Positions 24,255 through 34,859 of a stretch of DNA of 64,000 nucleotides are shown piece after piece; within the stretch, counting starts at the first letter, position 1; each line of letters starts with the position of its first letter. The notes beneath the pieces are model-generated. The model saw only the letters and a list, made by a program, of their open reading frames with translations. It made no database searches and was not told the DNA's origin. The translations under genes were made by a program, and so were the position numbers. This DNA is from Siphonodentalium dalli (lineage: Eukaryota; Mollusca; Scaphopoda; Gadilida; Siphonodentaliidae). The stretch covers positions 273,009,614 through 273,073,613 of the forward strand of contig CP136064.1 in assembly GCA_032622095.1 (NCBI GenBank). Direction: 5' to 3'.

Positions 24255-24567
24255 GCATCGGTGGCTCAGTCGGTAAGAGGCTCTGAGCAAGACCAACTCG
24301 CTCTACAGCGCTGGCGATATAGGTCCAATTCTCGTGGATTTATCGCTGACTTTGTGTCCATTATCGTTCGCTATCTGGGAGAGTTGCCAGTTACTCGCCG
24401 ATGGTCGGTGGGTTCGCCGATCACAGTTGGTCATTCTTCCAGCCAATGAAATCACTGCTATATTTACCTTAGTTCGTGAAATTAACCTCCACCAATACAA
24501 CTCGCAACGTCATAATATTATGTAGCGATGGCTGCTGAAAACAACGTTAAACCCAAATAAATAAAAC
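24255..24567 (+). mobile_element. tRNA-derived SINE
   Basis: The head resembles a tRNA promoter: GCATCGGTGGCTCAGTCGGT (box A) and GGTCCAATTC (box B-like) about 45 bp further on. A body of about 200 bp follows, with the 3' tail GCGATGGCTGCTGAAAACAA, CGTTAAACCCAAATAAATAA. That tail type (GATGGCTGCT...AACGTTAAACCC plus AAATA repeats) is common in bivalve SINEs. The length is about 313 bp. It lies just upstream of the TTAA element at 24664. Confidence 0.65.
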
Positions 24568-24663
24568 AGGCGGTCTTGTCCTGGAGTCTGTGTCTCGTTT
24601 TGCACTTTATATATGTCAAGGAGCGATTTACGCTTCCTACTGATTTAATTAAGAATACTATGT

Positions 24664-25152
24664 TTAACCCTTTCAGCGCCAGGTCCGATTTTTGTATCAA
24701 CCCATATACCCTGTGCCAATGCATTTTCTTATATATGTGAGTCGACCATAGGTCGCCTCGCATATATAAGAGAATGCATTGGCCTAACAATTTTTCATCA
24801 TTTGTTTATATTATTTTTTACAATTTATTTTTACAATTTTAATATTTTTTTCTTATATTCTACTCTCTTTCAGTGCCAGACTTATTTTGTAGGTTTAGTG
24901 CCAGGGAATCTTAAGTTTTTCATGGGCATCAAGCTTATTAATATGAATACTTGGTGATAGTTTTGAGTTATAACATGCCCCTAAGGTTTTATCCAGTTTG
25001 TTTTTAAATTTCCTATAGCATGCTTAAGCATACCCAAAATAAATTCGACCCAAAAAAAAACAATATTTCATTTTTTTTTTTTTTTTTTGGGCCGATTTTA
25101 CAGACCGTAAATTAGGGCCGATGAGATCGGCCCCTGGCACTGAACGGGTTAA
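24664..25152. mobile_element. TTAA-flanked MITE
   Basis: TTAA duplications at 24664-24667 and 25149-25152 bracket about 481 bp. The ends match in inverted orientation with a few mismatches (left CCCTTTCAGCGCCAGGTCCG; right, reversed, CCCGTTCAGTGCCAGGGGCC). This is the CCCTTT...GCCA type typical of piggyBac-like elements. It contains one copy of the 67-bp hairpin (24716-24782), an internal repeat of the CTTTCAGTGCCAG motif at about 24869 and T-runs. It has no coding capacity. Its ends differ from those of the 9192 element although both carry the same hairpin. Confidence 0.7.
24716..24782. repeat. hairpin repeat, copy 3
   Basis: CCAATGCATTTTCTTATATA at the left pairs with TATATAAGAGAATGCATTGG at the right, around GAGTCGACCATAGGTCGCC. 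It is nearly identical to the hairpins at 9223 and 9406. Confidence 0.65.
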
Positions 25153-25436
25153 CACAAACAAACACTTAGCAATAGACTGAGTTTCGTCGGTGGGAATCTA
25201 CAATGGCTTATCGTGCTATTTGACGCACATGAACTGTTTATATTGTTTGCATATTTAGAATCTACGAGGTAAATTACATAAGATACTTAATCTGGTAAAT
25301 TATTCAAGTATAAATGATAATTGTTCTGAAAAACTATGTTCTATATGTATTCCATTCGTAGGTAGGATACTTCTGGTTGGATTGTTTTGAAGAGGCATGA
25401 TCGGAGGGTGTTTCGTTATTATCCTGAGTGACAAAG

Positions 25437-25805
25437 ACTGATAATAATAATAATAATAAATATTTTTTATTTAGCGCTTAATCCCAGATGGCCCAGAGCG
25501 CTTACGTTCCTACTATCTCCACGTACCTCTATCACACGTGATAACACACATCTATACACACCACATACCTATATACACATACATCAAAATAATTAAACAA
25601 CATCAGAGATAACTTCCCCATAGTGAGCACAGAATAACTCACTCTTTAACAAAGATTTGAATTCGGTCAGAGAGTTTGCAAATCTTGTGTCGTGTCTCAG
25701 TGAGTTCCAAACATTTGGCGCATACGATTCAAATGCTCTATCGCCATAACTTTTCAAATGTTTTGATGGAATATCCATTAGAGCTTGTGCCTTTGTGGTC
25801 TTCAG
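25437..25805 (-). mobile_element. LINE 3' end with (ATT)n tail
   Basis: The minus strand encodes a C-terminus ending KSYGDRAFESYAPNVWNSLR, then TRFANSLTEFKSLLKSELF. This is the recurrent end of CR1/RTE-like reverse transcriptase proteins (YGDRAF, AP-x-WNSL, FK-x-LK-x-LF). It is followed by a short 3' UTR containing AAGCGCTCTGGGCC and GCGCTAAATAA, and by an (ATT)n run at 25440-25459. Only the last 65 or so codons are present, so this is a 5'-truncated insertion. Confidence 0.75.
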
Positions 25806-25818
25806 TACAGTATAGTTT

Positions 25819-25848
25819 TGGTGGTGGTGGTGGTGGTGGTGGTGGTGA
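25819..25848. repeat. GGT microsatellite
   Basis: An uninterrupted (GGT)n run of about nine units just beyond the LINE fragment's truncated end. Confidence 0.8.
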
Positions 25849-28800
25849 ATAAGGGGTATGTATATATAGTGTCAATCGTGAGCCTCAGGGTGTTCCTTTG
25901 TCTGACAAGGGCATATTTTATGAAGGCAGCTAGGTTTATCAATATCTTGTTATTCTGTGAGTTGAAAAGGGCATTTAATTTGAGCGCATTCGGTCTTTTG
26001 TAGTAGTACAAATCAGTTGAATTGCTATTTGCACAACAGTGTTCCTGCAATTAGTCATACATACATATGTTTTTATTTATCGTTTATATTCACTATGTAA
26101 CCGTTTACAGCACTTACCAGGTGGTTTTATGGTTATATAAAATATACATATATATATATTATATTATACATTATAGGTCGGCCACTGTCTCCAGATGGGT
26201 GTTGAGATCCAAATATACGTGCTGGTGCTTTGTCCAACAATTCCAACAAGATGGTTTGGAGCATGTGGATTTGCCAAATTGCACACAAGCACACAAGTTG
26301 GCCAGTTGTACTTTATCGGGAATTTCATAAATTTCCCGTTATTTCCAATGCTGATTCGGTCGCTGATTCTGGATAGATAATCCAGGTCAGTTTCGAAAAC
26401 ATATATTCCAAGCCAACCCCTTTTCTTAACTAAGAAAGCTAAAATGTTCAGTCAACTGTTGAGCAAAATCAACGTTGAGTAAACATATAACTACGGTTGA
26501 GTAATTGTTGAGTCAACTGGATGTTCAGTGCAATCGGCGTAAACAAAATTTAATTCCAATACAAAAAAAGGATTAACATTTTAACAAAATGCTAGGAGAT
26601 GGTTATGAATGATTGGAATGAAGTGAGCCAACAAGCCTATTGTGGATTTTGTTCTGTAAGTCCTCTCCCAGCTCGGTCAAATATCTCGGACGACATAAGG
26701 CCGTTCGGAGCGAGTCAGACTAACAAATAGTTAGGGTTGTTACACCCTCCGGATGTATACTAATGTATAAATTATTGATACCTATGGGCGCTGGGGGTTT
26801 TATTTATATATATGGTTTTATTTGGGGACGCATTAAAAGTTGTAGCGCGACCCCGAGTCCTGTTGTTTTGGGACGCATTAAACGTTGTTGTGCGACCCCG
26901 AGTCCGGTAAAAAGGCGTAGTTGTTATGTCAATAATGTTGATTTTTGGTTTGTGATAAGATATGCCAAAAATAATCTGCAAGTCTTATATTTTCCGATCG
27001 TTATAGCTCTCACTCGTTCTCGCAACGATGTGTGCTTGTCGCTGTATCGGTGTAGCAGGTATTATACGCGACGTATCGTGTGTTGTTATTTCAAATTTGT
27101 ATTTCGTATTTCTCATTTTTTTAATTTTTCACAAACTCGTACTTTTGACAGCAAGCACACTGTATACACACATGCGGATGACGGAAGCGACCAACGCATG
27201 TGTCTATCTGCTTCCACATACCTGCCGCTGAAGTATGCGGCTGACGTATTTCTCATTTTTAAAATTGTTCACAAACTCGTAATTTTGTCAGCAAGCACAC
27301 ATAGATAAATTTAGTTATTATGACGTACATAGTTGTTATCTATATTTTACAATGAGTCCATTTTAGTTGGAATATATTTTATTTATGGTTAATAATACCA
27401 TCTTGAGGGCGTTACCATGTCTGACTATGGTTTTCTTATTGTGGGTATGTGTGTTATTGGAATACGAATAGGTGGCCCAATTGGCCGACCGCGATTAAAG
27501 CTGCTTTCGAAAACCTGCGGCTGACGGAAGCGGTCAACGCATGTGTCTACCTGCTTCCACATACCTGCCGCGGACGTATGCGGCTGATGTATGCGGCCCA
27601 CGCATTCGGTCAACGCATTCGGTTGGCACAGTTAAACTTGTTAACGTTAAACTGTGTCCGCCGCAACCCCGTGAAAGCGCCAGTGATATATCTATGGTTT
27701 GAAACGTTGCGCCTAACCCGATATCCGCATGCGTACTGTGAAAGCAGATAGCAGCATGTGTTGGCCGCATGCGCATCATGTATGTGAACGCAGCTTAGTT
27801 TAACACAAAGGTGCTATGTAAATATATAGTATAGACCCCTGTCGCAAAATTGAATGGAAGCCGTTATTTAAATGTTTTTATTGAGAAAAGTATAAATACC
27901 GGTTCTAACAATATTCGCACACTCATCCACTCTCAATATTCCATCCATACATGTATAGATATAAGTACTGTAATACTTGCGCCAACGAACACAGTGGTAG
28001 TATTGTATACATGAATCTGTTAAACATGAACACACCATTATTACATAATAGGTTACATATATTTGTTAATGAAACATTCAGTGCCACCGTTTTGAAATAT
28101 GAACACAAACTACAAACTAGATTCGATACATATGCTTCATTAAAATCAACGTAAATAAACATACAATTAACACAGTTGCTGTATGAAAATACTATCCATG
28201 ATGCAATGCACCGGGCCAAGAATACTATGTTGGGGCGATTGTTTAAACAGAAGTGAACCACAGTGCCTATTCGTCGGAATATGTGTATATGGATGTTTAG
28301 CACCCAACTACTCACTCTACTATTGTAACAGTTTTCTGAAATGAGTGGTGTTGATTAATAATATTTTCCTTGTGAAATTGAAAAAGTGACTTACAAAAAC
28401 TTTTCCGAAATGACATCACATTTACCATATATGAATAGTTTTTGCCATTGGCCAATTTGGCAAGTGGTGACCCCATTGGCATGGTCTTGTGTCCCTTTAA
28501 TTTTTGGGCGAGGGTGTTCAAACGGATATGGCTGATTTGAACCTCCAAACTATGTCCACGTAATTGGGATAGAGCGATATATAATATGTGTGCTCTAAAA
28601 CATGCCAGTTTGCACAAAAGTGAGACAAACGCATATCTTCTTTATCACGTCAGACGAGACAGGATAGCAACGCTGTTTATTTTTCAGTCGTGCTGAGGAA
28701 AATATGCGACCCCATTTTATATAAAGTCCGCACAAAGTTATTACAAGTATATATCGACCCACTTTGAAACGAAAAGGAGCCGTGGCACAATTCCTCTAAA

Positions 28801-30510
28801 ATAAACACGCATTGAACGCGAAAGGTTTATGAGGCGTTTTTGTTGTAAAGATCGTGGTAAACAACAATAAACACACAGTCAGTTGCTTGTCTGTTCGTGT
28901 TGTATTTCAACTCAAAATGATGATGATGTCTGGAAATATGCTTGCGCCCGTTTACAACTACACTCGCATTTTCATTCAGCGCGAAATTTAAAACCGTGTA
29001 AGTTTGTGTTTTTGGAGCGAATATGATATACCGTATGATATCTGTCAGTGTTTAGACAGAACCGGTGTTTTCTGGTTATATCGGACTATTGAACCACCGG
29101 ACTATTTAAACCCTGTGTTATGTTTACTGATATATAGCGCGCAAGATATGTAACACCTTGGGCAAACGGTATATCGGACACTCGAGCCATCGGACTAATG
29201 CACTATTCCTCATATATATATAGAGTCCGTAAAATAATCATTACTTATCGTTCGACCTATATTTGATAGTCGGAACCCAGCAGGAATGTAGCACAAGAGA
29301 ACGCTACTACACGGGGCATTGTTAATCCGAGTTAATGTGCTCTTGTGCGTGACATAAAAAATATCAATGTTCGTATGAATTGCAATTTCCCCCCGCCACG
29401 TACACATTGTGTGTAAACACCCCTGACCAAGTATTCTTGCTAATCTTCTATGATGCTGTTGGGTCCTGCTGAATTGCTATGATGCTGTTAGGGCAAACTG
29501 ATGATCTTAACAAAAAGTACTGTTATATGTTTTTAATTTGTCTTTTTCGCGGTATTCCGATTATCTGAAAATATACAGGAAAAGCCATTTCGCGCGTATT
29601 TAACATTCATTTATTGCGAAATATTTGTAATTTTTAGCTGTTGAAAATCGACAATAATCAAGTTGTATATTCGCGTCGTTTTAGAAAAACCAGCGCATGC
29701 ATTATTATATTTACAAAATATATATGTATCATAGCGACCACCAAGGGTGCTTATACCTAAGGCATGTGAATGATATCATATAATTTGTTCTATATCCATC
29801 AGTGATTTTTTCAAGATCGCGGGTAGATTCTGGAGAAATTGTCACGTGACATCCGGTTAGCAGCCATGTGGAGATTGCAAAAAAACGCGGAATTGGAAAT
29901 GAAGCATCGCGATAAAAATGAAAGTAACTACTTCTCAACTTGCGAAGAATTCACATGTGATTTAAGTCAATTAATTTCATTTAGACCAATTTCGTTGGTT
30001 AGCTTAATGAAAACTAAAAAGAATGAAGTCATGACGATAATCCAGACAAGATTTTGTCTTGTCATTTTTGGCATGTCGTCTCCGTCGTGACCACTGCATG
30101 ATGTTACATAAATTATTCGTAGCGTTATGTCGCCGAAAAAAGGCAAATTTGAGGCACATCATGTGTGGTTTCTCCACTACGTGTCACGTACGATTCATAT
30201 TACACACACTGGTTTGTTCTCAAATCGCTCGGATTTGACAACCACCGCGAAAATTACAACTTTAAAAAAATAACGGCACTTTTTCGTAACGGCATCAGTT
30301 TGCCCTACACGCATCATATCAATTAACAGGACCACCAGCATGTTAGCAGGTCCACTTGACCAGGGTTGATAAAGATTATCGCGGACTAAATGTGAAACAT
30401 TTACCAAGACCACATTATGACCATAAATGGATATCACCATGCATGTCATAATGAATTACACATTATAGAGGCTATATTCCATAGCAGAAATTGTTCATTT
30501 TTCTTCGTCG
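25849..30510. other. no gene seen; short direct repeats; downstream flank of gene B
   Basis: Contains a tandem pair of about 50 bp at 26826-26912 (GGGACGCATTAAA, GCGACCCCGAGTCC). Two copies of a block of about 52 bp lie at 27178-27229 and 27519-27570 (AACGCATGTGTCT, CTGCTTCCACATACCTGCCGC), with a repeated CACAAACTCGTA at about 27131 and 27271. Short frames have no splice support. Gene B ends at 30511, so the stretch just below it should hold its 3' UTR. I could not fix a poly(A) signal. Confidence 0.4.
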
Positions 30511-30735
30511 TCAAACATAATGGTTAAATTCGGAATACCCGTTGCCATAATCACCACCATATCGGCTACCGCCATAATTATGAACTCCATTTGGAAGCCC
30601 GTCGTATGCTCTGCCGCCATAGCTAGCCGTTCCCGCTCCACCAACATACATTGGCATATCATGGAACAATTGCTGTGGAATTACGCTGCTTCGCCGAGAG
30701 GATCGGGTGCGTTCCAATGTGCGGCTATTTCTGTC
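30511..30735 (-). CDS. mucin-like gene B, last exon: Tyr/Gly-rich cytoplasmic tail
   Basis: The acceptor TTGCTCATTCCAG is followed in phase 0 by 74 codons to a TGA. This matches the phase-0 donor of the transmembrane exon 420 bp upstream. The tail starts DRNSRTLERTRSSRRSS (basic, Ser/Arg-rich, with possible kinase sites) and then becomes Gly/Tyr/Asn-rich (YVGGAGTASYGGRAYDG, YGGSRYGGDYGNGY). It has about ten tyrosines and ends NHYV. I recognise no signalling domain. Tyrosine-rich tails of this sort could be phosphorylated or mediate weak protein contacts, but that is inference. A longer frame reading through the upstream acceptor lacks an ATG, so the splice model is preferred. Confidence 0.72.
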   Translation of the reverse strand, partial: DRNSRTLERTRSSRRSSVIPQQLFHDMPMYVGGAGTASYGGRAYDGLPNGVHNYGGSRYGGDYGNGYSEFNHYV

Positions 30736-31152
30736 CTGGAATGAGCAATTTGAGTTCGTGATCAACCCTCCTTAACAGCTCCGCAAACTTGTTTATATTT
30801 GTGTTGAATAACATTGCATTGAAGTCTTCTCAAACCGTCATGTGCAATTAATCGACCTATATTTTGAATAACGCGTTCTATATTTGAAGGGTTTGTGGAT
30901 ATTGTTATCAGCTTTATAGTCAACTCGCGGCTTAATCGCCCACACACCTTCTGTAAAACGAAACTTCGACAAGAATAAATACGATATACCAAATTTCCTA
31001 CTTGAACTCTTAGTTTATGTTTCCAGGGAATAATGCTATGGTCCATACACCACCAGCAATTATTCGAAGCCAGTAGCAGTTAGCTGTTTCCAAAAGAACA
31101 TACGTGAGTCTTATAAAATTATCTATAAAGTAGGCATAATCGATCGGCTCAC

Positions 31153-31289
31153 CTGTTGTTTCCTGGTGTGTTTATTCTTTGGCGACATTCTGCGTTTGAG
31201 TATCAACCTGGCAATTACGGCACCCACGCCAATGAGAATAACTCCCATTACTCCGCCAGTAACAGCCACGACTGTTGTGAACTCCCTTT
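31153..31289 (-). CDS. mucin-like gene B, transmembrane exon
   Basis: A 137-bp exon between the acceptor TTCACTCGCAG and the donor CAG/GTGAGC. It enters in phase 1, completing the codon begun at the end of the mucin exon (G + AA = Glu), and leaves in phase 0. The peptide is ERE, then about 22 hydrophobic residues (TVVAVTGGVMGVILIGVGAV, then IARLIL), then a stop-transfer KRR and a basic juxtamembrane segment (MSPKNKHTRKQQ). This is a classical single-pass type I membrane anchor with GxxxG-like small-residue spacing. It places the Thr-rich domain outside the cell and the C-terminal tail inside. No counterpart was found for gene A. Confidence 0.8.
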
Positions 31290-31619
31290 CTGCGAGTGAA
31301 GAAAAATAATATGGACATAGCTTCCAATATTGCCATGTTGTATTCATACATCTATAATTACTGTTATTCTATGTTGGTCTACATGTATGTACATGAAATT
31401 ACATATAGTGAGATATGTACACAAGCCTATCCAAACATGCGACTACTTGCAACAACGCATGTGCGAAATATATATGTTGAGTATTAATGAGCTACATTTT
31501 GCGATATATATATAACTTGAATAGTGAAAAGTAAAATATAAAAACACGACTATTCGAAATCCAGTGAATATGATTCCTCTATTGGGCAAACTATTATGCG
31601 TGTATGTACTGCTATAGTA

Positions 31620-32400
31620 TACACTCTTATGACTAATGTGTAGGTTTTATACACAAAATGTGTAGTCCTGCTACACAATCATTATTCAATTTTGATCTTA
31701 AACATATTTGTGTAGTATATGTGTAGTTTCATATTCGTACACAAATTGTGTAACAATTTTTACACATAAATGGGTAAATCTTTACACATTTATACACAAC
31801 TGTGTGTATAAAATCAACACATATCCCTTACACATTTTGTGTAGGTTCTTACACACACAGTTCGTAGACAATAAATGAGAGTTCAGTAGTCCGACCTGTG
31901 GGTATAGTATTAAAGATATATGCAGATTTATATGTTAAAACTTTCATGGCGCATAGTGATATGTAGTATTTTGTTCTGTACTGTGAGTTTTTGCTTTGAA
32001 TGAACAAACCAGGGTCGAGGCGTGATTGCATAATATTAGTATTATTACAACAATCATAACAAGAGTCTAAGGGCAGTAATCGCCATGAAAGTTTAACAAA
32101 TATATCCTCATATACTATTAATACTAAACCCACAAATTGGAATTCTGAACTTACATCCTTGTCTACGATCGCTGTAGATTGTATTCCAAAAAATATACTC
32201 AAACAATATGGCCGTCACGTAGCAGACTGAAGACTGAAACTGAAGGCACCGAAATGCGCATGTCTACGTTCTTACACAATTGTGTGTAACAAAATATACA
32301 CATTATGTGTAGAACGGCACATGGTCAATGTATTTGTATGTAAAACTACACATTGCTATGTGTATTAACCGGGTTTACACATTTGATGTGTAATCGTTTC
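31620..32400. repeat. clusters of TACACA/TGTGTA inverted dyads
   Basis: Within 31625-31860 the words ACACA and TGTGTA recur, often as short palindromes (ACACAAAATGTGTAG, TACACAAATTGTGTAAC, TTACACATTTTGTGTAGG). The pattern returns at 32268-32400 (TTACACAATTGTGTGTAAC, TACACATTATGTGTAG, TTTACACATTTGATGTGTAA). About 410 bp of ordinary AT-rich sequence separates the two clusters. It may be a dyad-type MITE or satellite relic, or a protein-binding cluster. Confidence 0.5.
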
Positions 32401-32672
32401 TACCCATTAGTTTTATTAGAATGTATTACTATCTTCTTTGAGTAACATAATTCCATTTTCTAAAGTATCGGTAGGTGCACATATCATCTTTCAGCCTCAT
32501 TTGATCAATTTATACTCGCGTTAGTCACATCAGGTCTGAAAGTTTCATTTTGACTAAACTTTTGGCTAAAGATTTTTGTGACCAGCGCGAGCCCTGCGGG
32601 TCTCATAAATACACGAAATATCCACTAGTAAACTAATCAGAATGTTTTTCTAAAGCGAGATATAACATAATT

Positions 32673-34761
32673 TTAAAGGATTACATCGGTGTAGTTTTTC
32701 TCAGTCATTATCGATGAGCCGATCCACTGAGTACGTTGCCGAAAATGTTGTTGTGATAGGCCACCCGGAACTGAAGTTATGCCGATTCATGCGATTGCAT
32801 ATTCCATCATGGATTATGCAATCTCGATCGTTAATGTTAGGTATTGGCTGTTATCTACCGGCGGTAATCAATAACTGACTGTTTATACAGAAACGGCGGG
32901 ACCATCGGAGCTAAACAGTTGTACATATGGGTAATTTGACCCGGATAATCTGTATTGGATAAATCCCGTTTACATCAGATGTCTTCAAAGGGCACTAATA
33001 ATTAATTTAATTAAATAAATAGGATTTAAATTTCTGAAATGCCAAAAATTGTATTTTTCCATGTAATATATCATTGTTTATTAAAACAATATTTATAGCG
33101 TATGGAAATGATATATTATATAATTAAAATAGATGAATAAGACCAATAATATCGTGCACATGCATGCTCGTGTCTATGTGTTTGCACTTTATGTATATAT
33201 TCTGGAAGTGATCCCAAACATTCCGGAAGATGTATAAAACATGACGCACGATATAGTTCTCTACTTATAACAGTAATAGTTATAATAATATTACTCGATC
33301 ATGGTGGAGACAGAGTATAATACAACCCTTTTGGTCGTGATAGTATTATTTGTTCATGACAGTGACAAAGTATAATACACTGAGTACCCGTTCGCTCAAA
33401 AACTTAGAAAAGCGCACTAAAGTTGCGCGTGGATACTACCCATCGCATCCATCCGTCAATTTTGTTTTATGTCGATTCACGATTTTTTAAATCCCCCCCT
33501 TTGAGGTTCGGTGGAATTTACCAACAGTATGAAACCCCCGATGCGCGCTCTCTATTTGGCAGATTACACTTAAATCATATCGGTCAATCTTTGGGAGCGT
33601 ACTACAGTATACCGGCCTGCCTGCTCCTGCATTAACCTCGCTCCTTCATTAGCCAGTTTGGATTTAGCGGTAAAAATATATTAGTGATACACTACTTACC
33701 ACCAGGTAATTACATTACATAGCGTCGCCACGAGTAAACCATTTGCTCTAAAAACTTTGAAAATCGCGCAAAGCTGCGCGTGGATATTAGCTATCAGATC
33801 CACTTCTCATTTTGTTTTATCTCGATGTTTGAGTTTTGCCCCAATTTTTCCCTTTACGATTTTCGGTGGAATTTTCCAAAAGTCTGACCCCGCGCACTGT
33901 CCATTGGGAAGATTGCTTTAGAGTAGAACGGTCGCACTTTGGGGTCTAACCTATCGTATACCGACGTACATGCTCCTCCATTACCTCGTTCTTTCATTAG
34001 GCCGTTTTGATTTGGTGGGATAAATAGGTGCAATGTATGCGTTGGCTGTATATCGGAAAGGCCTGGGGGACAACGTTTAAGCGATATATTCGGATCCGAA
34101 TCACTCTTCCCATTCTAAATATGCAATAAATATGCAATATACGCTGGACAAAAATATTTTGGACACAACTCAAAACAAAACCTGGGTTTATACACCATAG
34201 TGTATGGTTCTTTGTCCTTTTTTGTGTCCAAAATATTTCTGTGCAGTATATTGGCAACGGCCAACACGACCGTATGATCTAAAGCCAGCTATATGTCTTG
34301 CTGTGTGAGAAAAGGCGATAAGAATGAATTCGAGGTTGTCCTGTCTACGAGAGATAACTCTGGAGAGGAATACGGAAACAATTTTTGATGCAAAACTCCA
34401 TATTATAGTACTCCTTATATTTTCACATAAAGGGAGATAACTCTGCAAGTCAAATGAGAACATGATTCCCTATAGGCACAATGCATACAAAGAATAATAA
34501 TAGAGAAAAATAAAAATCAGAAACACAATATGATTCCATGGTAAACATGGAAGTATTATTAATTATGTACCCCAAGTTGTTTCAATCAGGTCGGTACAAA
34601 TTGAAACACGTGGATAAATTGACCTCCAAGAGTGTAATGAAATATATGCCGTTGACTGCAGAGGATTTAATTGGCAAATATGAGCAATAAAGAGCGTTCA
34701 GTGTGTAGGAAAATTGGCATCGATAATGACTGAGAAAAACTACACCGGTGTAATCCTTTAA
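32673..34761. mobile_element. TTAA-flanked element, about 2.08 kb, with 40-bp inverted ends
   Basis: TTAA at 32673-32676 and 34758-34761 flank inverted ends of 40 bp with one mismatch. The left end is AGGATTACATCGGTGTAGTT, continuing TTTCTCAGTCATTATCGATG. The right end is its reverse complement with C for T at the tenth base. TTAA duplication with AGG ends fits Kolobok-like (or piggyBac-like) transposons. The interior has no long frame, so it is non-autonomous. It contains a diverged tandem duplication of about 270 bp (33380-33660 and 33735-34008). Confidence 0.7.
33380..34010. repeat. diverged tandem duplication inside the TTAA element
   Basis: Copies at about 33383-33660 and 33737-34005 share GCGCGTGGATA, TTTTGTTTTAT, CGGTGGAATTT, GATGCGCGC/CCGCGCAC and CTCCTGCATTAACCTCG/CTCCTCCATTACCTCG in order. 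They differ at roughly one base in four. Confidence 0.6.
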
Positions 34762-34859
34762 CCGTTGTCGAAATAATGTCGACGCGAGAATAGTGCACGT
34801 TACTTCGATGTATGGAAACCTACAACGAACATTTTAGTGACCAGTACGATTCTACTCAC

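Larger units (their letters stand above)
31290..34859 (-). other. intron of gene B containing a TTAA element and dyad clusters
   Basis: A 3.6-kb intron whose splice sites agree in phase (1). It holds two clusters of TACACA/TGTGTA dyads (31620-31860 and 32268-32400). It also holds a 2.1-kb element with 40-bp inverted ends and TTAA flanks (32673-34761) that stops only about 100 bp from the mucin exon donor. No other exon is recognised. Confidence 0.55.
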
